From Paraburkholderia agricolaris (GTDB lineage: Bacteria; Pseudomonadota; Gammaproteobacteria; Burkholderiales; Burkholderiaceae), in assembly GCF_009455635.1 (NCBI RefSeq), contig NZ_QPER01000001.1, positions 2,542,001-2,606,000 of the forward strand: a stretch of 64,000 nt of DNA, in the 5' to 3' direction. Positions 18,812-29,547 of this stretch are shown one piece after another. A model generated the notes under the pieces. It was given only the letters and a program-made list of their open reading frames with translations, was not told where the DNA came from and did not search any database. Position 1 is the first letter of the stretch; every line of letters starts with the position of its first letter. The translations under genes were made by a program, and so were the position numbers.

Positions 18812-19618
18812 ATGGATCTCGGGCTGAAAGACAAGGTGGTACTGATCACGGGCGGCAGCAAGGGGATCGGGTTCGCCTGCGCCCGGGCATTCGCACTCGA
18901 GGGCGCGAAGGTGGCGATCGTTTCGCGCGACCCCGCCAATCTCGCGCGCGCTTACGAACAGTTGAAACAGGAAGGCCTGAACGTGCATCGGACCCGCGCC
19001 GATCTGCACGAACCGCACAGCGCGGCAGACATCGTCGAGGAAGTCAGCACGGCGGTCGGCCCGATCGATGTGCTGATCAACAGCGCCGGCGCCGCCCGCC
19101 GCTACGACCCGGAAACGCTGGACGCCGACGCGTTCCGCGCGACCATGGAAGCCAAGTATTTCCCGTACATCTACCCTCAGCAGGAAGTGCTGCGGCGCAT
19201 GGCCGAGCGCGTCAAGGCGGGCGACGATGCCGCACCCGGCACAATCGTCAACATCATCGGCATGGGCGGCAAGATCGCGAGCGACATCCATATCGCCGGG
19301 GGCGCCGCGAATGCCGCGCTGATGCTCGCCACCGTCGGCCTCGCCCACTACTACGCGCGCTACGGCATCCGCATCAACGCGATCAATCCAGGTTCGACGC
19401 TGACTGAGCGCGTCGAGGAAGCGGTCAGGCTGGAAGCGTCGCAGCAAGGCATCGAAAGCGCGGATGCGTTAGCGCGCGGGCAGGCTAAAGTGCCGCTCGG
19501 CCGTTATGCAAAACCGGAGGAAATCGCTGATGTCGCGCTGTTTCTGGCGAGCCGCCGCGCGAGCTATGTGACGGGCGCAATCGTCCCGATGGATGGAGGT
19601 AGCGCGCCGCTGATCTGA
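18812..19618 (+). CDS. SDR family oxidoreductase
   Basis: A classical short-chain dehydrogenase/reductase of 268 residues with the NAD(P) motif TGGSKGIG near residue 14 and NSAG near residue 90. Two points are odd: the region of the catalytic tetrad reads NIIGMGGKIASDIHIAGGAANAALM, so the usual YxxxK is not obvious (HIAGGAANA is where YxASK would be). This suggests altered chemistry or a non-classical enzyme. The start MDLGLKDKVVLITGG follows AGGTG. The substrate is unknown. Confidence 0.8.
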   Translation: MDLGLKDKVVLITGGSKGIGFACARAFALEGAKVAIVSRDPANLARAYEQLKQEGLNVHRTRADLHEPHSAADIVEEVSTAVGPIDVLINSAGAARRYDPETLDADAFRATMEAKYFPYIYPQQEVLRRMAERVKAGDDAAPGTIVNIIGMGGKIASDIHIAGGAANAALMLATVGLAHYYARYGIRINAINPGSTLTERVEEAVRLEASQQGIESADALARGQAKVPLGRYAKPEEIADVALFLASRRASYVTGAIVPMDGGSAPLI

Positions 19619-19690
19619 GCGATGCGCTTTATCGACAGCTTTAATTGCTTTGCAGCGTGCGGACAGCCTCGCCGTCCGCGCGCCACCTGC

Positions 19691-20701
19691 TTACAGGAAC
19701 CGGTGGCCGAGCCACCAGGCCGCCGCGGAGAGCGCCGCCGAGGCCGGAATCGTCAGAATCCAGGCCCAGACGATGTTGCCGGCCACACCCCAGCGCACCG
19801 CGCTCAACTTCTGCGTGGCGCCGACCCCGACGATCGCGCCGGTAATCGTGTGCGTGGTGGACACCGGAATGCCGAGCCACGAAGCGGTGAACAGCGTAAT
19901 CGCCCCGCCCGTCTCGGCGCAAAAACCGCCGACCGGCTTCAGCTTGGTGATCTTCTGACCCATCGTGCGAACGATCCGCCAGCCGCCGAACAACGTGCCG
20001 ACACCCATCGACAGATAGCAGCCGCCGATCACCCACAGCGGCGGAGCGTCCGCGATCGATGAGGCATAGCCCGTCGCGATCAGCAGCATCCAGATGATGC
20101 CGATGGTTTTTTGCGCGTCGTTACCGCCATGACCCAGGCTGTACAAACCCGCGGAGACCAGTTGCAGACGCCGGAAACGCCGGTCGACTTTGCTCGGCGG
20201 CGTGCGGAAATAGATCCACGACACCGCCAGCATGAAGAACGAACCGAGTATGAAACCGAGCAGCGGGGAGATGAAAATGAAGGCCACCGTCTTCATCAAG
20301 CCGTCGATATTGAGCGAACCCCAGCCCGACTTGGCCAGCGCCGCGCCCACCAGTCCGCCGATCAGCGCATGCGACGAACTGGATGGAATGCCGTAATGCC
20401 AGGTGATGATGTTCCAGCCGATCGCCCCAACCAGTGCACCAAAAATGACGTAGTGGTCGACGATATCCGGATCGATTGTGCCCTTGCCGACCGTCTGCGC
20501 CACCTTCAGGTGGAACACAAAGTACGCGATAACGTTGAACGCTGCCGCAAAGGCCACCGCCTGTTGCGGCTTCAGCACGCCGGTCGACACGACCGTGGCG
20601 ATCGAATTCGCCGCGTCGTGAAAGCCGTTCATGAAGTCGAAAATCAGCGCGACGGCAACCAGGCCGGCGACGACCCAGATAGCGAGTTGTATCGATTGCA
20701 T
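19691..20701 (-). CDS. pit: inorganic phosphate transporter, PiT family
   Basis: An integral membrane low-affinity phosphate transporter of 336 residues and about ten hydrophobic segments. The two inverted PiT signatures are present: DFMNGFHDAANSIA near residue 24 and SLGHGGNDAQKTIGI near residue 195. The C-terminal SWLGIPVSTTHTITGAIVG matches the second half of the duplicated domain. Its start shares one base with the DUF47 stop, so the two are co-translated. Confidence 0.95.
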   Translation of the reverse strand: MQSIQLAIWVVAGLVAVALIFDFMNGFHDAANSIATVVSTGVLKPQQAVAFAAAFNVIAYFVFHLKVAQTVGKGTIDPDIVDHYVIFGALVGAIGWNIITWHYGIPSSSSHALIGGLVGAALAKSGWGSLNIDGLMKTVAFIFISPLLGFILGSFFMLAVSWIYFRTPPSKVDRRFRRLQLVSAGLYSLGHGGNDAQKTIGIIWMLLIATGYASSIADAPPLWVIGGCYLSMGVGTLFGGWRIVRTMGQKITKLKPVGGFCAETGGAITLFTASWLGIPVSTTHTITGAIVGVGATQKLSAVRWGVAGNIVWAWILTIPASAALSAAAWWLGHRFL

Positions 20702-21327
20702 TATGCGTTTTCCAGCACGATGCCTTCGATGATGTTCGCCACGTCCTCACACTTGTCGGTGATCGTTTCGAGCAATTCGTAAATCGCCTTCAGCTTGATG
20801 AGCGTCTTGACGTTGTCTTCTTCGCGGAAAAGTTTTGACATGGCCGAGCGCAGCACGCGGTCGGCTTCCGACTCCAGGCGGTCGATGTCCTCGCACGCCT
20901 TCAGAATCTGGCTCGCCTGCTTCATGTCCGACAGCAGGCTGACAGCGAACTGCACGCGCTCCGAGGTGGCTGTGCAGATGTGCGCCAACTGGCTCGCCTC
21001 GGAGGTCACTGCCTGCACGTCGTACAGCGAGATAGCAGTGGCGACGTCCTCCATCAAGTCGAGGATGTCGTCCATCGTGGTGATCAGCTTGTGGATTTCG
21101 TCGCGGTCGAGCGGCGTAATGAAAGTCTTATGCAGCAGGTCGATCGCTTCGTGCGTGAGCTTGTCAGCGGCCTTCTCGGCCTTCTGCACATTCTGCTTAT
21201 GGGTCTCGGCGTCCTGCAGGTTGTCGATCAGCAGCTCGAGTTCGCGGCTTGCCGAGACGATGCACGTTGCGTGTGCATTGAAAATTTCAAAGAACTTGCC
21301 CTCGGTGGGCATGAATCGACCGAACAT
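20701..21327 (-). CDS. DUF47 (PhoU-like) phosphate transport accessory protein
   Basis: A 208-residue, almost wholly helical cytoplasmic protein of the DUF47/TIGR00153 family, distantly related to PhoU, with LTHEAIDLLHKTFITPLDRDEIHKL and repeated acidic helices (LTDKCEDVANIIEGIV at the end). Proteins of this family are regularly encoded beside Pit transporters and are thought to regulate them. It is the first gene of the two-gene operon; a TACAAT on the minus strand in the 116-bp leader may be its -10. Confidence 0.92.
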   Translation of the reverse strand: MFGRFMPTEGKFFEIFNAHATCIVSASRELELLIDNLQDAETHKQNVQKAEKAADKLTHEAIDLLHKTFITPLDRDEIHKLITTMDDILDLMEDVATAISLYDVQAVTSEASQLAHICTATSERVQFAVSLLSDMKQASQILKACEDIDRLESEADRVLRSAMSKLFREEDNVKTLIKLKAIYELLETITDKCEDVANIIEGIVLENA

Positions 21328-21443
21328 TGGGATCCTGGAAATGGGTCACATTATGGCTGACATAAAACCGCCACATTGTACCGTTACAGGATCGATGCCG
21401 CACTTTTGAAAGCGTCGTTACAACAGGCCGGACAGTTAGCCCT

Positions 21444-22829
21444 TTACTCGCTGTAGAAATTCTGCGCACCGGCAAAATTATCGAACTTCGTGAATTGACC
21501 ATGGAATGTGAGCCGAACAGGGCCGATCGGACCATTCCGCTGCTTACCGATGATGATCTCCGCGGTGCCCTTGTCCGGACTGTCCGGGTTGTACACTTCG
21601 TCGCGATAGATGAACAGAATCACGTCCGCGTCCTGTTCGATAGCGCCGGACTCCCGCAAGTCGGACATGATCGGCCGCTTGTTCGGACGCTGTTCGAGAC
21701 CACGGTTGAGCTGCGACAACGCGATCACCGGTACGTCGAGTTCCTTCGCGAGACTCTTCAGCGAACGTGAGATTTCCGAAATTTCGGTCGCGCGGTTTTC
21801 GCCCGACGACGAACCGCTCATCAGTTGCAAATAGTCGATGATGATGAGACCAAGCTTGCCGCACTGACGCGACAGCCGACGCGCGCGCGAGCGCAATTCC
21901 ATCGGGTTCAAGCCGCCGGTTTCGTCGATGAAAATCTGCGCCTCGCTCATTTTCTGCACCGCGTGCGTGAGCTTCGGCCAATCCTCGTCAGTCAGACGCC
22001 CCGTGCGCATGCGGTGCTGGTCGAGCCGGCCGACCGACCCCAGCATACGCATGGTGAGTTGCGAGCCCGGCATTTCCATGGAGAACACGGCCACCGGCAG
22101 ACCATACTCGACCGCCACATATTCGCCGACGTTCATCGAAAACGCCGTTTTACCCATCGACGGGCGGCCCGCCACGATGATCAGCTCACCGCCGTGCATA
22201 CCGGAGGTCATGCGATCCAGATCGACGAAGCCAGTCGGTGTGCCGGTCACGTCGCTCGGATTGGCGGTGTGATACAGCGTATCGATCCGCTCGACCACCT
22301 CGGTCAGGAGGGGGCCGATTTCCAGGAAACCCTGCGTGCCACGCGCGCCGTCTTCAGCGATCGAAAACACCTTCGATTCAGCCTCGTCCAGCAACTGGCG
22401 GACTTCCTTACCTTGCGGATTAAACGCGTCGGCGGAAATCTCGTCGGCGACGGACACGAGACGGCGCAATACCGCGCGATCGCGCACGATTTCCGCGTAG
22501 CGGCGGATATTGGCCGCGCTCGGCGTGTTCTGCGCCAGCGCGTTCAGATACGCAAGACCACCGACCTCTTCCGCCTTGCCCGAGGTGCCGAGCGCCTCGT
22601 ACACGGTAATCACGTCGGCCGGACGCGTCGCCGCGATCAGCTTGCCGATATGCTCGAAGATGATACGGTGGTCGTATCGGTAAAAATCGCTCTGCGACAG
22701 GAAGTCGGCGATGCGGTCCCATGCCGCGTTGTCGAGCAGCAGGCCGCCCAGCACCGACTGCTCGGCTTCGATCGAATGCGGCGGGACTTTCAGCGACTCG
22801 ATTTGGGGATCTTTGGACGGTGCGTTCAT
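21444..22829 (-). CDS. dnaB: replicative DNA helicase DnaB
   Basis: A hexameric 5'-3' helicase at the replication fork, 461 residues. The N-terminal DnaG-interacting domain (PPHSIEAEQSVLGGLLLDN) and the RecA-like motor with Walker A GRPSMGKTAF near residue 226 are intact, and LIIIDYLQLMSG forms Walker B. No intein is present. It lies 147 bp downstream of the rplI terminator in the rpsF-priB-rpsR-rplI-dnaB order common in Burkholderia. Confidence 0.98.
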   Translation of the reverse strand: MNAPSKDPQIESLKVPPHSIEAEQSVLGGLLLDNAAWDRIADFLSQSDFYRYDHRIIFEHIGKLIAATRPADVITVYEALGTSGKAEEVGGLAYLNALAQNTPSAANIRRYAEIVRDRAVLRRLVSVADEISADAFNPQGKEVRQLLDEAESKVFSIAEDGARGTQGFLEIGPLLTEVVERIDTLYHTANPSDVTGTPTGFVDLDRMTSGMHGGELIIVAGRPSMGKTAFSMNVGEYVAVEYGLPVAVFSMEMPGSQLTMRMLGSVGRLDQHRMRTGRLTDEDWPKLTHAVQKMSEAQIFIDETGGLNPMELRSRARRLSRQCGKLGLIIIDYLQLMSGSSSGENRATEISEISRSLKSLAKELDVPVIALSQLNRGLEQRPNKRPIMSDLRESGAIEQDADVILFIYRDEVYNPDSPDKGTAEIIIGKQRNGPIGPVRLTFHGQFTKFDNFAGAQNFYSE

Positions 22830-22904
22830 GGAGAGGAATTATCGGGGTAAATGCGCGCGGAGGGAAATCAAAAACCGATACTTCGATACATGGAAAACGA
22901 GCAA

Positions 22905-22943
22905 TAAAAAAGGCAGGGGCCGGTCACCCGGCCCCTGCCTTTT
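22905..22943 (-). terminator. terminator of the rpsF-rplI operon
   Basis: A perfect 16-bp stem (22908-22923 with 22928-22943, 4-nt loop) lies just after rplI. Read on the minus strand it is followed by a run of T (AAAAAA on the plus strand at 22905-22910), so it ends the ribosomal operon before dnaB. Confidence 0.92.
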
Positions 22944-22976
22944 GCCAGAAACGTCCTGGCAGATACTGCTAAATGC

Positions 22977-23429
22977 TTAGACGTGTTCGCCGATCACAGC
23001 TACCGTCACATCGACGAGAACGTCGGTGTGCAGCGAGATCTGAACAGCGTGCTCGCCAACCAGCTTCAGCGGGCCTTCCGGCAGACGCACTTGCGCCTTT
23101 TCCACTGCGAAGCCTTGCTTAACCAAAGCGTCAGCGATGTCGGCGTTCGTCACCGAGCCGAACAGACGACCGTCAACGCCGGCCTTCTGATTGATCTGAA
23201 CCGTCGAGCCTGCCAGCTTTTCGCCTTGAGCTTGAGCGGCAGCCAGCTTTTCAGCGGCGATCTTTTCGAGTTCAGCGCGGCGAACTTCGAATTCAGCCAG
23301 GGCTTCCTTCGTTGCACGGCGAGCTTGCTTGTTCGGGATCAGGAAGTTACGTGCGTAACCGTCCTTGACCTTCACGATATCGCCCAGGTTACCCAGATTG
23401 ACGACTTTTTCCAGAAGAATGATTTGCAT
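22977..23429 (-). CDS. rplI: 50S ribosomal protein L9
   Basis: The 150-residue L9 binds 23S rRNA near the L1 stalk base. It begins [30 protein letters not shown], the conserved N-terminal RNA-binding domain, followed by a long helix (about 40-75) and the C-terminal domain. It is the last gene of the ribosomal operon. Confidence 0.98.
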   Translation of the reverse strand: MQIILLEKVVNLGNLGDIVKVKDGYARNFLIPNKQARRATKEALAEFEVRRAELEKIAAEKLAAAQAQGEKLAGSTVQINQKAGVDGRLFGSVTNADIADALVKQGFAVEKAQVRLPEGPLKLVGEHAVQISLHTDVLVDVTVAVIGEHV

Positions 23430-23456
23430 TCGGATGCTCCTTATCGCGTCGTCGGG

Positions 23457-23732
23457 TTAGGCCTTGTGCTGGTCGGTGTACGGCACCAGCGCGAGGAAAC
23501 GTGCGCGCTTGATTGCCGTATCCAGCTGGCGTTGATAGTGCGACTTCGTACCCGTGAGACGCGCCGGCGTGATCTTGCCGTTTTCGCCGATGAAGTCCTT
23601 CAGCGTTTCGAGGTCCTTGTAGTCGATGTGATCGACGCCAGCGGCCGTGAAACGGCAGAACTTCTTGCGCTTGAAGAGCGGATTTTGTTGCTGACGACGC
23701 TTGTCGAATTTCTTACCAGTCGGGCGGGGCAT
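23457..23732 (-). CDS. rpsR: 30S ribosomal protein S18
   Basis: The 91-residue S18 pairs with S6 on the 30S platform. The conserved core is [21 protein letters not shown], then [20 protein letters not shown]. It lies 27 bp upstream of rplI and 2 bp downstream of priB. Confidence 0.98.
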   Translation of the reverse strand: MPRPTGKKFDKRRQQQNPLFKRKKFCRFTAAGVDHIDYKDLETLKDFIGENGKITPARLTGTKSHYQRQLDTAIKRARFLALVPYTDQHKA

Positions 23733-23734
23733 GT

Positions 23735-24034
23735 TCAGTCCTTTCCAATGTCCTGCAATTCTGTGATGTGAAATACCAGTGTTCTTGCGTTGCGGTGCTT
23801 TTTTGCCAGAAAGCCTGTGAAGAGCGTTTCCACGCCCATCTGACAGCCTTCGAGCTTACCGCTCGCCTCACCTGCGGCTACCGCCTGCATGGTCAGTTCG
23901 ACTTGCCGGGTAATGCCGGCTTCGACGACTTCCGTGCGGTGGTGCAACGTGCAACCTGCAATCGGAACGCCGGCGGGGGTATACCGCACCGGTTCGCGTT
24001 CAACGATGCTGGCCGTAAGTTGCAGCCGATTCAT
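23735..24034 (-). CDS. priB: primosomal replication protein N (PriB)
   Basis: A 99-residue OB-fold single-stranded-DNA-binding protein that takes part in PriA-PriB-DnaT replication restart. It begins [24 protein letters not shown] and has the [14 protein letters not shown] and [12 protein letters not shown] strands. As in many proteobacteria it lies between rpsF and rpsR. Beta-proteobacteria often lack DnaT, so the restart pathway may be shortened here. Confidence 0.95.
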   Translation of the reverse strand: MNRLQLTASIVEREPVRYTPAGVPIAGCTLHHRTEVVEAGITRQVELTMQAVAAGEASGKLEGCQMGVETLFTGFLAKKHRNARTLVFHITELQDIGKD

Positions 24035-24085
24035 GTAACCTTTGGCGAGAGCGACGCTTTCGTCTGGTAGCTTAAATAGTGTGTC

Positions 24086-24460
24086 TTAAGCCTGCGCTTC
24101 GGACGGTTGCGTAGCAGCCGACTTCTTGGCTTCTTCGCGCTGCACTTCCTTCATCATCGGTGACGGGCCGGTTTCGGCCTTCTTCATCTTGACGATCAGG
24201 TGACGCAGAACCGCGTCATTGAACTTGAATGCGTGTTCCAGCTCGTCGAGCGTGGCCTGGTCGCATTCGATGTTCATGCAGACGTAGTGAGCCTTCGCGA
24301 GTTTCTCGATCATGTAGGCCAGTTGGCGACGGCCCCAGTCTTCGATGCGGTGGATCTGGCCACCGTGCGAGGTGATCGTGGACTTGTAACGCTCGATCAT
24401 TGCGGGCACTTGCTCGCTTTGATCCGGGTGCACGATAAATACGATTTCGTAATGACGCAT
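24086..24460 (-). CDS. rpsF: 30S ribosomal protein S6
   Basis: The 124-residue S6 starts [17 protein letters not shown], the exact family start; a longer frame of 21 extra residues upstream has no support. The S18-binding ferredoxin-like fold is visible ([30 protein letters not shown]). The C-terminal tail is Lys/Glu/Ala-rich. It is the first gene of the operon. Confidence 0.98.
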   Translation of the reverse strand: MRHYEIVFIVHPDQSEQVPAMIERYKSTITSHGGQIHRIEDWGRRQLAYMIEKLAKAHYVCMNIECDQATLDELEHAFKFNDAVLRHLIVKMKKAETGPSPMMKEVQREEAKKSAATQPSEAQA

Positions 24461-24526
24461 ATTCACTCCTTGTGGATTAAAGCCACCCGGGCGTCGGAAC
24501 CGGTGTGGCAAGTGAGAAGCCAAAGA

Positions 24527-24555
24527 GTGTAACCCGATTAGGGCCGGGTTGCAAG
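24527..24555 (-). promoter_or_regulatory. sigma-70 promoter of rpsF operon
   Basis: On the minus strand, -35 TTGCAA at 24555-24550 and -10 TACACT at 24532-24527 are separated by exactly 17 bp, about 67 bp upstream of rpsF. This is the best promoter match in the window. Confidence 0.75.
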
Positions 24556-24689
24556 ATATCCCGTTAATCTGGCGCGTGAATCGAGTGTGTTTTCAAGGGT
24601 TTAGGGCTAAGCGGACCAACCGCCTTCATCCCTAAGCGCGCGGCGCGCGCCCGGCGGCGACACCACCGGATCGCGCCCGCGAGGCCTGC

Positions 24690-25595
24690 TCAGCCTCCCT
24701 CGGTCTGCTCGCTGCCGCCCGCCAGACGGGCTTTCAGCGCCGTTTCAAGGCCGCCGAGCGCATCCGGCGCGGCGTCGGTCACGGCCCACCAGGTCATCCC
24801 CTGCGCGTTCCAGTGCGCGAGCGAGTAACCCTCGCGGGTCTGCGTCAACGCAGCTCCAGCGGCCGCGTAGCGCGCCTCCGGAAACACGTAGACGTCGATG
24901 ACGTGCTTCTGATAGCGGTACACCAACACCGCCACCCGCTGATGCCCGATGTAGTCCAGCCGGCCGCCTTCGAGCGGAAAACCGTTCGCCGCGAGATCCT
25001 CGACCGGTGGCGAATAATCGATCCGGCCGTTGAACCACGGCTTGACCGTGTGCCGATCAGTCGAAATAACGTCGATGTCGTGACCGGACATTTGCGCCCG
25101 CACGTGGCTTTCGACCAGTTCATCGGCGAACAGGCTGGTTTGCGCGGGACGCTGCAGGTTCATTGTCACACCCACGGCCACCGCGCCGAGCGCGACCACC
25201 AGCGCGACGAGCCAACCCCGCCCGATCGTTGCGCCGGCGCCTGCGCCCCCGCCGGGCCGGCCCATCGCACCTTGCGGACGCCACCAGCCATTCAGCCAGT
25301 TACCCAGCCAGCTTCGCTTCGGCCCCGGCGGAACGGGAGCCCGCGGGGTTTCGAGCGGCTCACGAGCAGCGGCATCGTCTTGCGGGAGTGCCGCAAGAAT
25401 GCGCGCCCGCAAGGCGTCCGGCGCGCGGTGATAAGGCTGCGCGCGCAGCGACTTGCTCAGCACATGCAGGTTTTCGCTTTCGCGCCGGCAAGCGTCGCAA
25501 GTCTCGATATGCTGCTGGATGCGTTGGGCGTCCGGCGCGGGCAATTCGTGGTCGGCGTTCGCATCGAGGAGCGGCCGCGCTTCGTTACAGTCCAT
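24690..25595 (-). CDS. anti-sigma factor with zinc-finger (ZAS) domain
   Basis: A 301-residue membrane protein. The N-terminus carries the ZAS signature (HIETCDAC, H-x3-C-x2-C, residues about 29-36, with Cys3 upstream) that binds the sigma factor. One transmembrane helix lies at about 128-150 (LVALVVALGAVAVGVTMNL), followed by a periplasmic domain that could sense a signal. Its start overlaps the sigma gene by 11 bp, the standard arrangement of sigma/anti-sigma pairs. The signal is not evident from the sequence. Confidence 0.88.
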   Translation of the reverse strand: MDCNEARPLLDANADHELPAPDAQRIQQHIETCDACRRESENLHVLSKSLRAQPYHRAPDALRARILAALPQDDAAAREPLETPRAPVPPGPKRSWLGNWLNGWWRPQGAMGRPGGGAGAGATIGRGWLVALVVALGAVAVGVTMNLQRPAQTSLFADELVESHVRAQMSGHDIDVISTDRHTVKPWFNGRIDYSPPVEDLAANGFPLEGGRLDYIGHQRVAVLVYRYQKHVIDVYVFPEARYAAAGAALTQTREGYSLAHWNAQGMTWWAVTDAAPDALGGLETALKARLAGGSEQTEGG

Positions 25596-26385
25596 CTGGC
25601 GTCTCCTGAGCTAAGCCGGCAGCACTGGCGCCGGGGTTGTTGGACGGACGGCCGTTGGCGGCTGCCCGCAAGGGTGTGACCGAAGCCGTGGGTGTCGTGC
25701 ATGCGCCCGGCATCGTGGCGCGTGGCGAACCGCCTCCTCCTTGCATCTCGCCCAGAAGCGCGGCCAGCTTGCGCCTGCCACGCGCGAGCCGCGACATCAC
25801 CGTGCCGATCGGCACATCGGCCACCATCGCGATCTCGCGATAACCCATTTCTTCAAGCTCCCGCAGGATCAGCACCTCGCGGTACTCCACCGGCAACTTC
25901 GCGAGCGCGTCGTGCACCAGCTTCGTATCCTCGTCGCGGATCAGGAGCGTCTGCGGATCCGCGCCACCCGTGCTCCAGCCGTCGAAGGTCGCGTCGTCCA
26001 TGGTGTCGTCGAACTCGACCGTTTCATGCGATGACGCGCGCCGCCGCCACTCCGTGTACCAGGTGCGGCGCACGATCGCGAGCAGCCACGGCCGCGCCGA
26101 ATCGCCACGGAAGGTGTCGAAAAAACGGAACGCGCGCATAAACGCTTCCTGCACGACATCGTCGGCGTCGTTGGTGTTGCCGCACAACCAGCGCGCAAGG
26201 TTGTACGCGGCGTCGAGGTGCGGCAAAGCCAGCTGCTGAAAGCGGCGGCTCCTTGCTGCATCGGCGTCGGCATTGACGTGCGCGCGGGCGGCGTCGGAAT
26301 CGGTTTGGACCACCTGGGCCCTCCAGGGCATTGCGGCTAGGCTGTGTGACTCGTTTTCACTCGCATTCACTCGCTCATCACGCAT
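25585..26385 (-). CDS. ECF-type RNA polymerase sigma factor
   Basis: A 266-residue group IV sigma factor if the first ATG is used. Region 2 is VVQEAFMRAFRFFDTFRGDSARPWLLAIVRRTWY and region 4 is LPVEYREVLILRELEEMGYREIAMVADVPIGTVMSRLARGR. Beyond region 4 is an unusual 50-residue Gly/Ala/Pro tail. The start is uncertain: the first 35-50 residues look non-conserved, and an ATG at 26331 or a GTG in between could be used. A possible self-promoter (GGGAATAAA on the minus strand) lies near 26400-26410. It pairs with the overlapping anti-sigma gene. Confidence 0.85.
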   Translation of the reverse strand: MRDERVNASENESHSLAAMPWRAQVVQTDSDAARAHVNADADAARSRRFQQLALPHLDAAYNLARWLCGNTNDADDVVQEAFMRAFRFFDTFRGDSARPWLLAIVRRTWYTEWRRRASSHETVEFDDTMDDATFDGWSTGGADPQTLLIRDEDTKLVHDALAKLPVEYREVLILRELEEMGYREIAMVADVPIGTVMSRLARGRRKLAALLGEMQGGGGSPRATMPGACTTPTASVTPLRAAANGRPSNNPGASAAGLAQETPDGL

Positions 26386-26466
26386 AACCGGTCACACGCC
26401 GAGTTTATTCCCGCCTCCCCCTGAATTCGACCATTTAAATGCGCAGGGCTCGCAGAGCTCACAGGG

Positions 26467-27381
26467 CTAATACGTCGGGCGATTCCAGTAATCCTCGCTG
26501 GCATACACCTCTTTCAGATAATCGATGAAGTAACGCACTTTGGCCGGCACATAGCGTTGCTGCGGATAGACCGCCAGAATGTCGTAGTCGGGCAGCGCGA
26601 ATTCATCCAGCACGGTTTCCAGCTCGCCGCGCGCCAGTTGCTGCTGGATTTCCCATGTGGAGCGCCAACCGAGCCCGAGCCCTTCGGATACCCAGCGGTG
26701 CAGCAATTCGCCGTCGTTGCAATCGAGCGTGCCGCCGACCCGCACCGTCGCCAGCTTGCCGTTGCGGCGGAAATACCAGCCGCGGTTCTGGCCGCCCTGC
26801 AGATTGAACGCGAGGCAGTTGTGCTGCGGCAGATCTTCGAGCGTTTTCGGCTTGCCGTGTTTGCGGAAATATTCCGGCGTCCCGCAGACCACGCGCCGGT
26901 TCGACGCCAGCTTCACCGCGACGAAATTCGGATCGACCGCGCCGCCGATCCGGATCGACAGGTCGTAGCCCTCGCGCACCAGGTCCACCACCCGGTCGGT
27001 CAGATTGAACGAGACCTGCAATTCCGGTTTGTCGGCGAGAAAAACCGGCGCGAGCGGCGCGACGTGCTTGCGCCCGAACGCGGCCGGCGCCGACACGATC
27101 AGATGGCCGTTCACCGCGCGCCGCCCGGCGCTCAGTTCGTTTTCCGCCTGGTCCCATTCGGTGAGCAGGCCGCGGCAGCGCTCGAGAAACGCCGCGCCGT
27201 CTTCGCTGACCACGAGGCGCCGCGTCGAGCGGTACATCAGCTTCACGCCGAGACGCTTTTCCAGCGCGTCGATGCGGCGCCCGAGAATCACCGGCGACAC
27301 ACCCTCTTCCAGCGCGGCCGCCGCGAGACTGCCCGCGTCGGCGACGCGCACGAAGGTTTCGATCTGTTTGAAGCGGTCCAT
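26467..27381 (-). CDS. LysR family transcriptional regulator, divergent from gcl
   Basis: A 304-residue LTTR with N-terminal helix-turn-helix (FVRVADAGSLAAAALEEGVSPVILGRRIDALEKRLGVKL) and a substrate-binding domain. The start MDRFKQIETF is supported by GGAG upstream; 25 further in-frame codons have no family similarity. It is transcribed divergently from gcl-hyi-glxR with a 230-bp shared region, so it most likely controls glyoxylate use. The effector is not known from the sequence. Confidence 0.88.
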   Translation of the reverse strand: MDRFKQIETFVRVADAGSLAAAALEEGVSPVILGRRIDALEKRLGVKLMYRSTRRLVVSEDGAAFLERCRGLLTEWDQAENELSAGRRAVNGHLIVSAPAAFGRKHVAPLAPVFLADKPELQVSFNLTDRVVDLVREGYDLSIRIGGAVDPNFVAVKLASNRRVVCGTPEYFRKHGKPKTLEDLPQHNCLAFNLQGGQNRGWYFRRNGKLATVRVGGTLDCNDGELLHRWVSEGLGLGWRSTWEIQQQLARGELETVLDEFALPDYDILAVYPQQRYVPAKVRYFIDYLKEVYASEDYWNRPTY

Positions 27382-27611
27382 GTTTGTCTCCTCTCCCGTG
27401 CATCGCCGCGGCCCATGCGTCGCTCTGCAGGCTGTCACGCCATGAAACCGATGCATTCCATACTTTTTGTTTCGAAATAAGCGACCCGGACTGATCTTAT
27501 CAAACCTTTAGGTGAGGCCTACAGTTCGATCAACACCTTTTGGTTTGCACATTCCGTCAGCGGATTCGTTACCCCAGCGATTCGCCCACCTCAGACATTC
27601 AGGAGACATTC

Positions 27612-29387
<1,776 letters not shown>

Positions 29388-29547
29388 GCCTGACCGAGCC
29401 TGGCTGACGGTTCGACCCGCGCTCAACCGCCTTAACCGGCGCGTTGAAGCGCGCCTCGAACCGATGAGCATCACATGAGCGCGGTGCGGCACCCCGATGC
29501 CGCCTCATGAAGTTATTTCACTGACCGACCAGCGAGACACAAGCACC

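Noticed and set aside
27382..27611. LysR operator in the gcl promoter region
   Set aside because: Several T-N11-A patterns occur by chance in this 230-bp region; none stands out.
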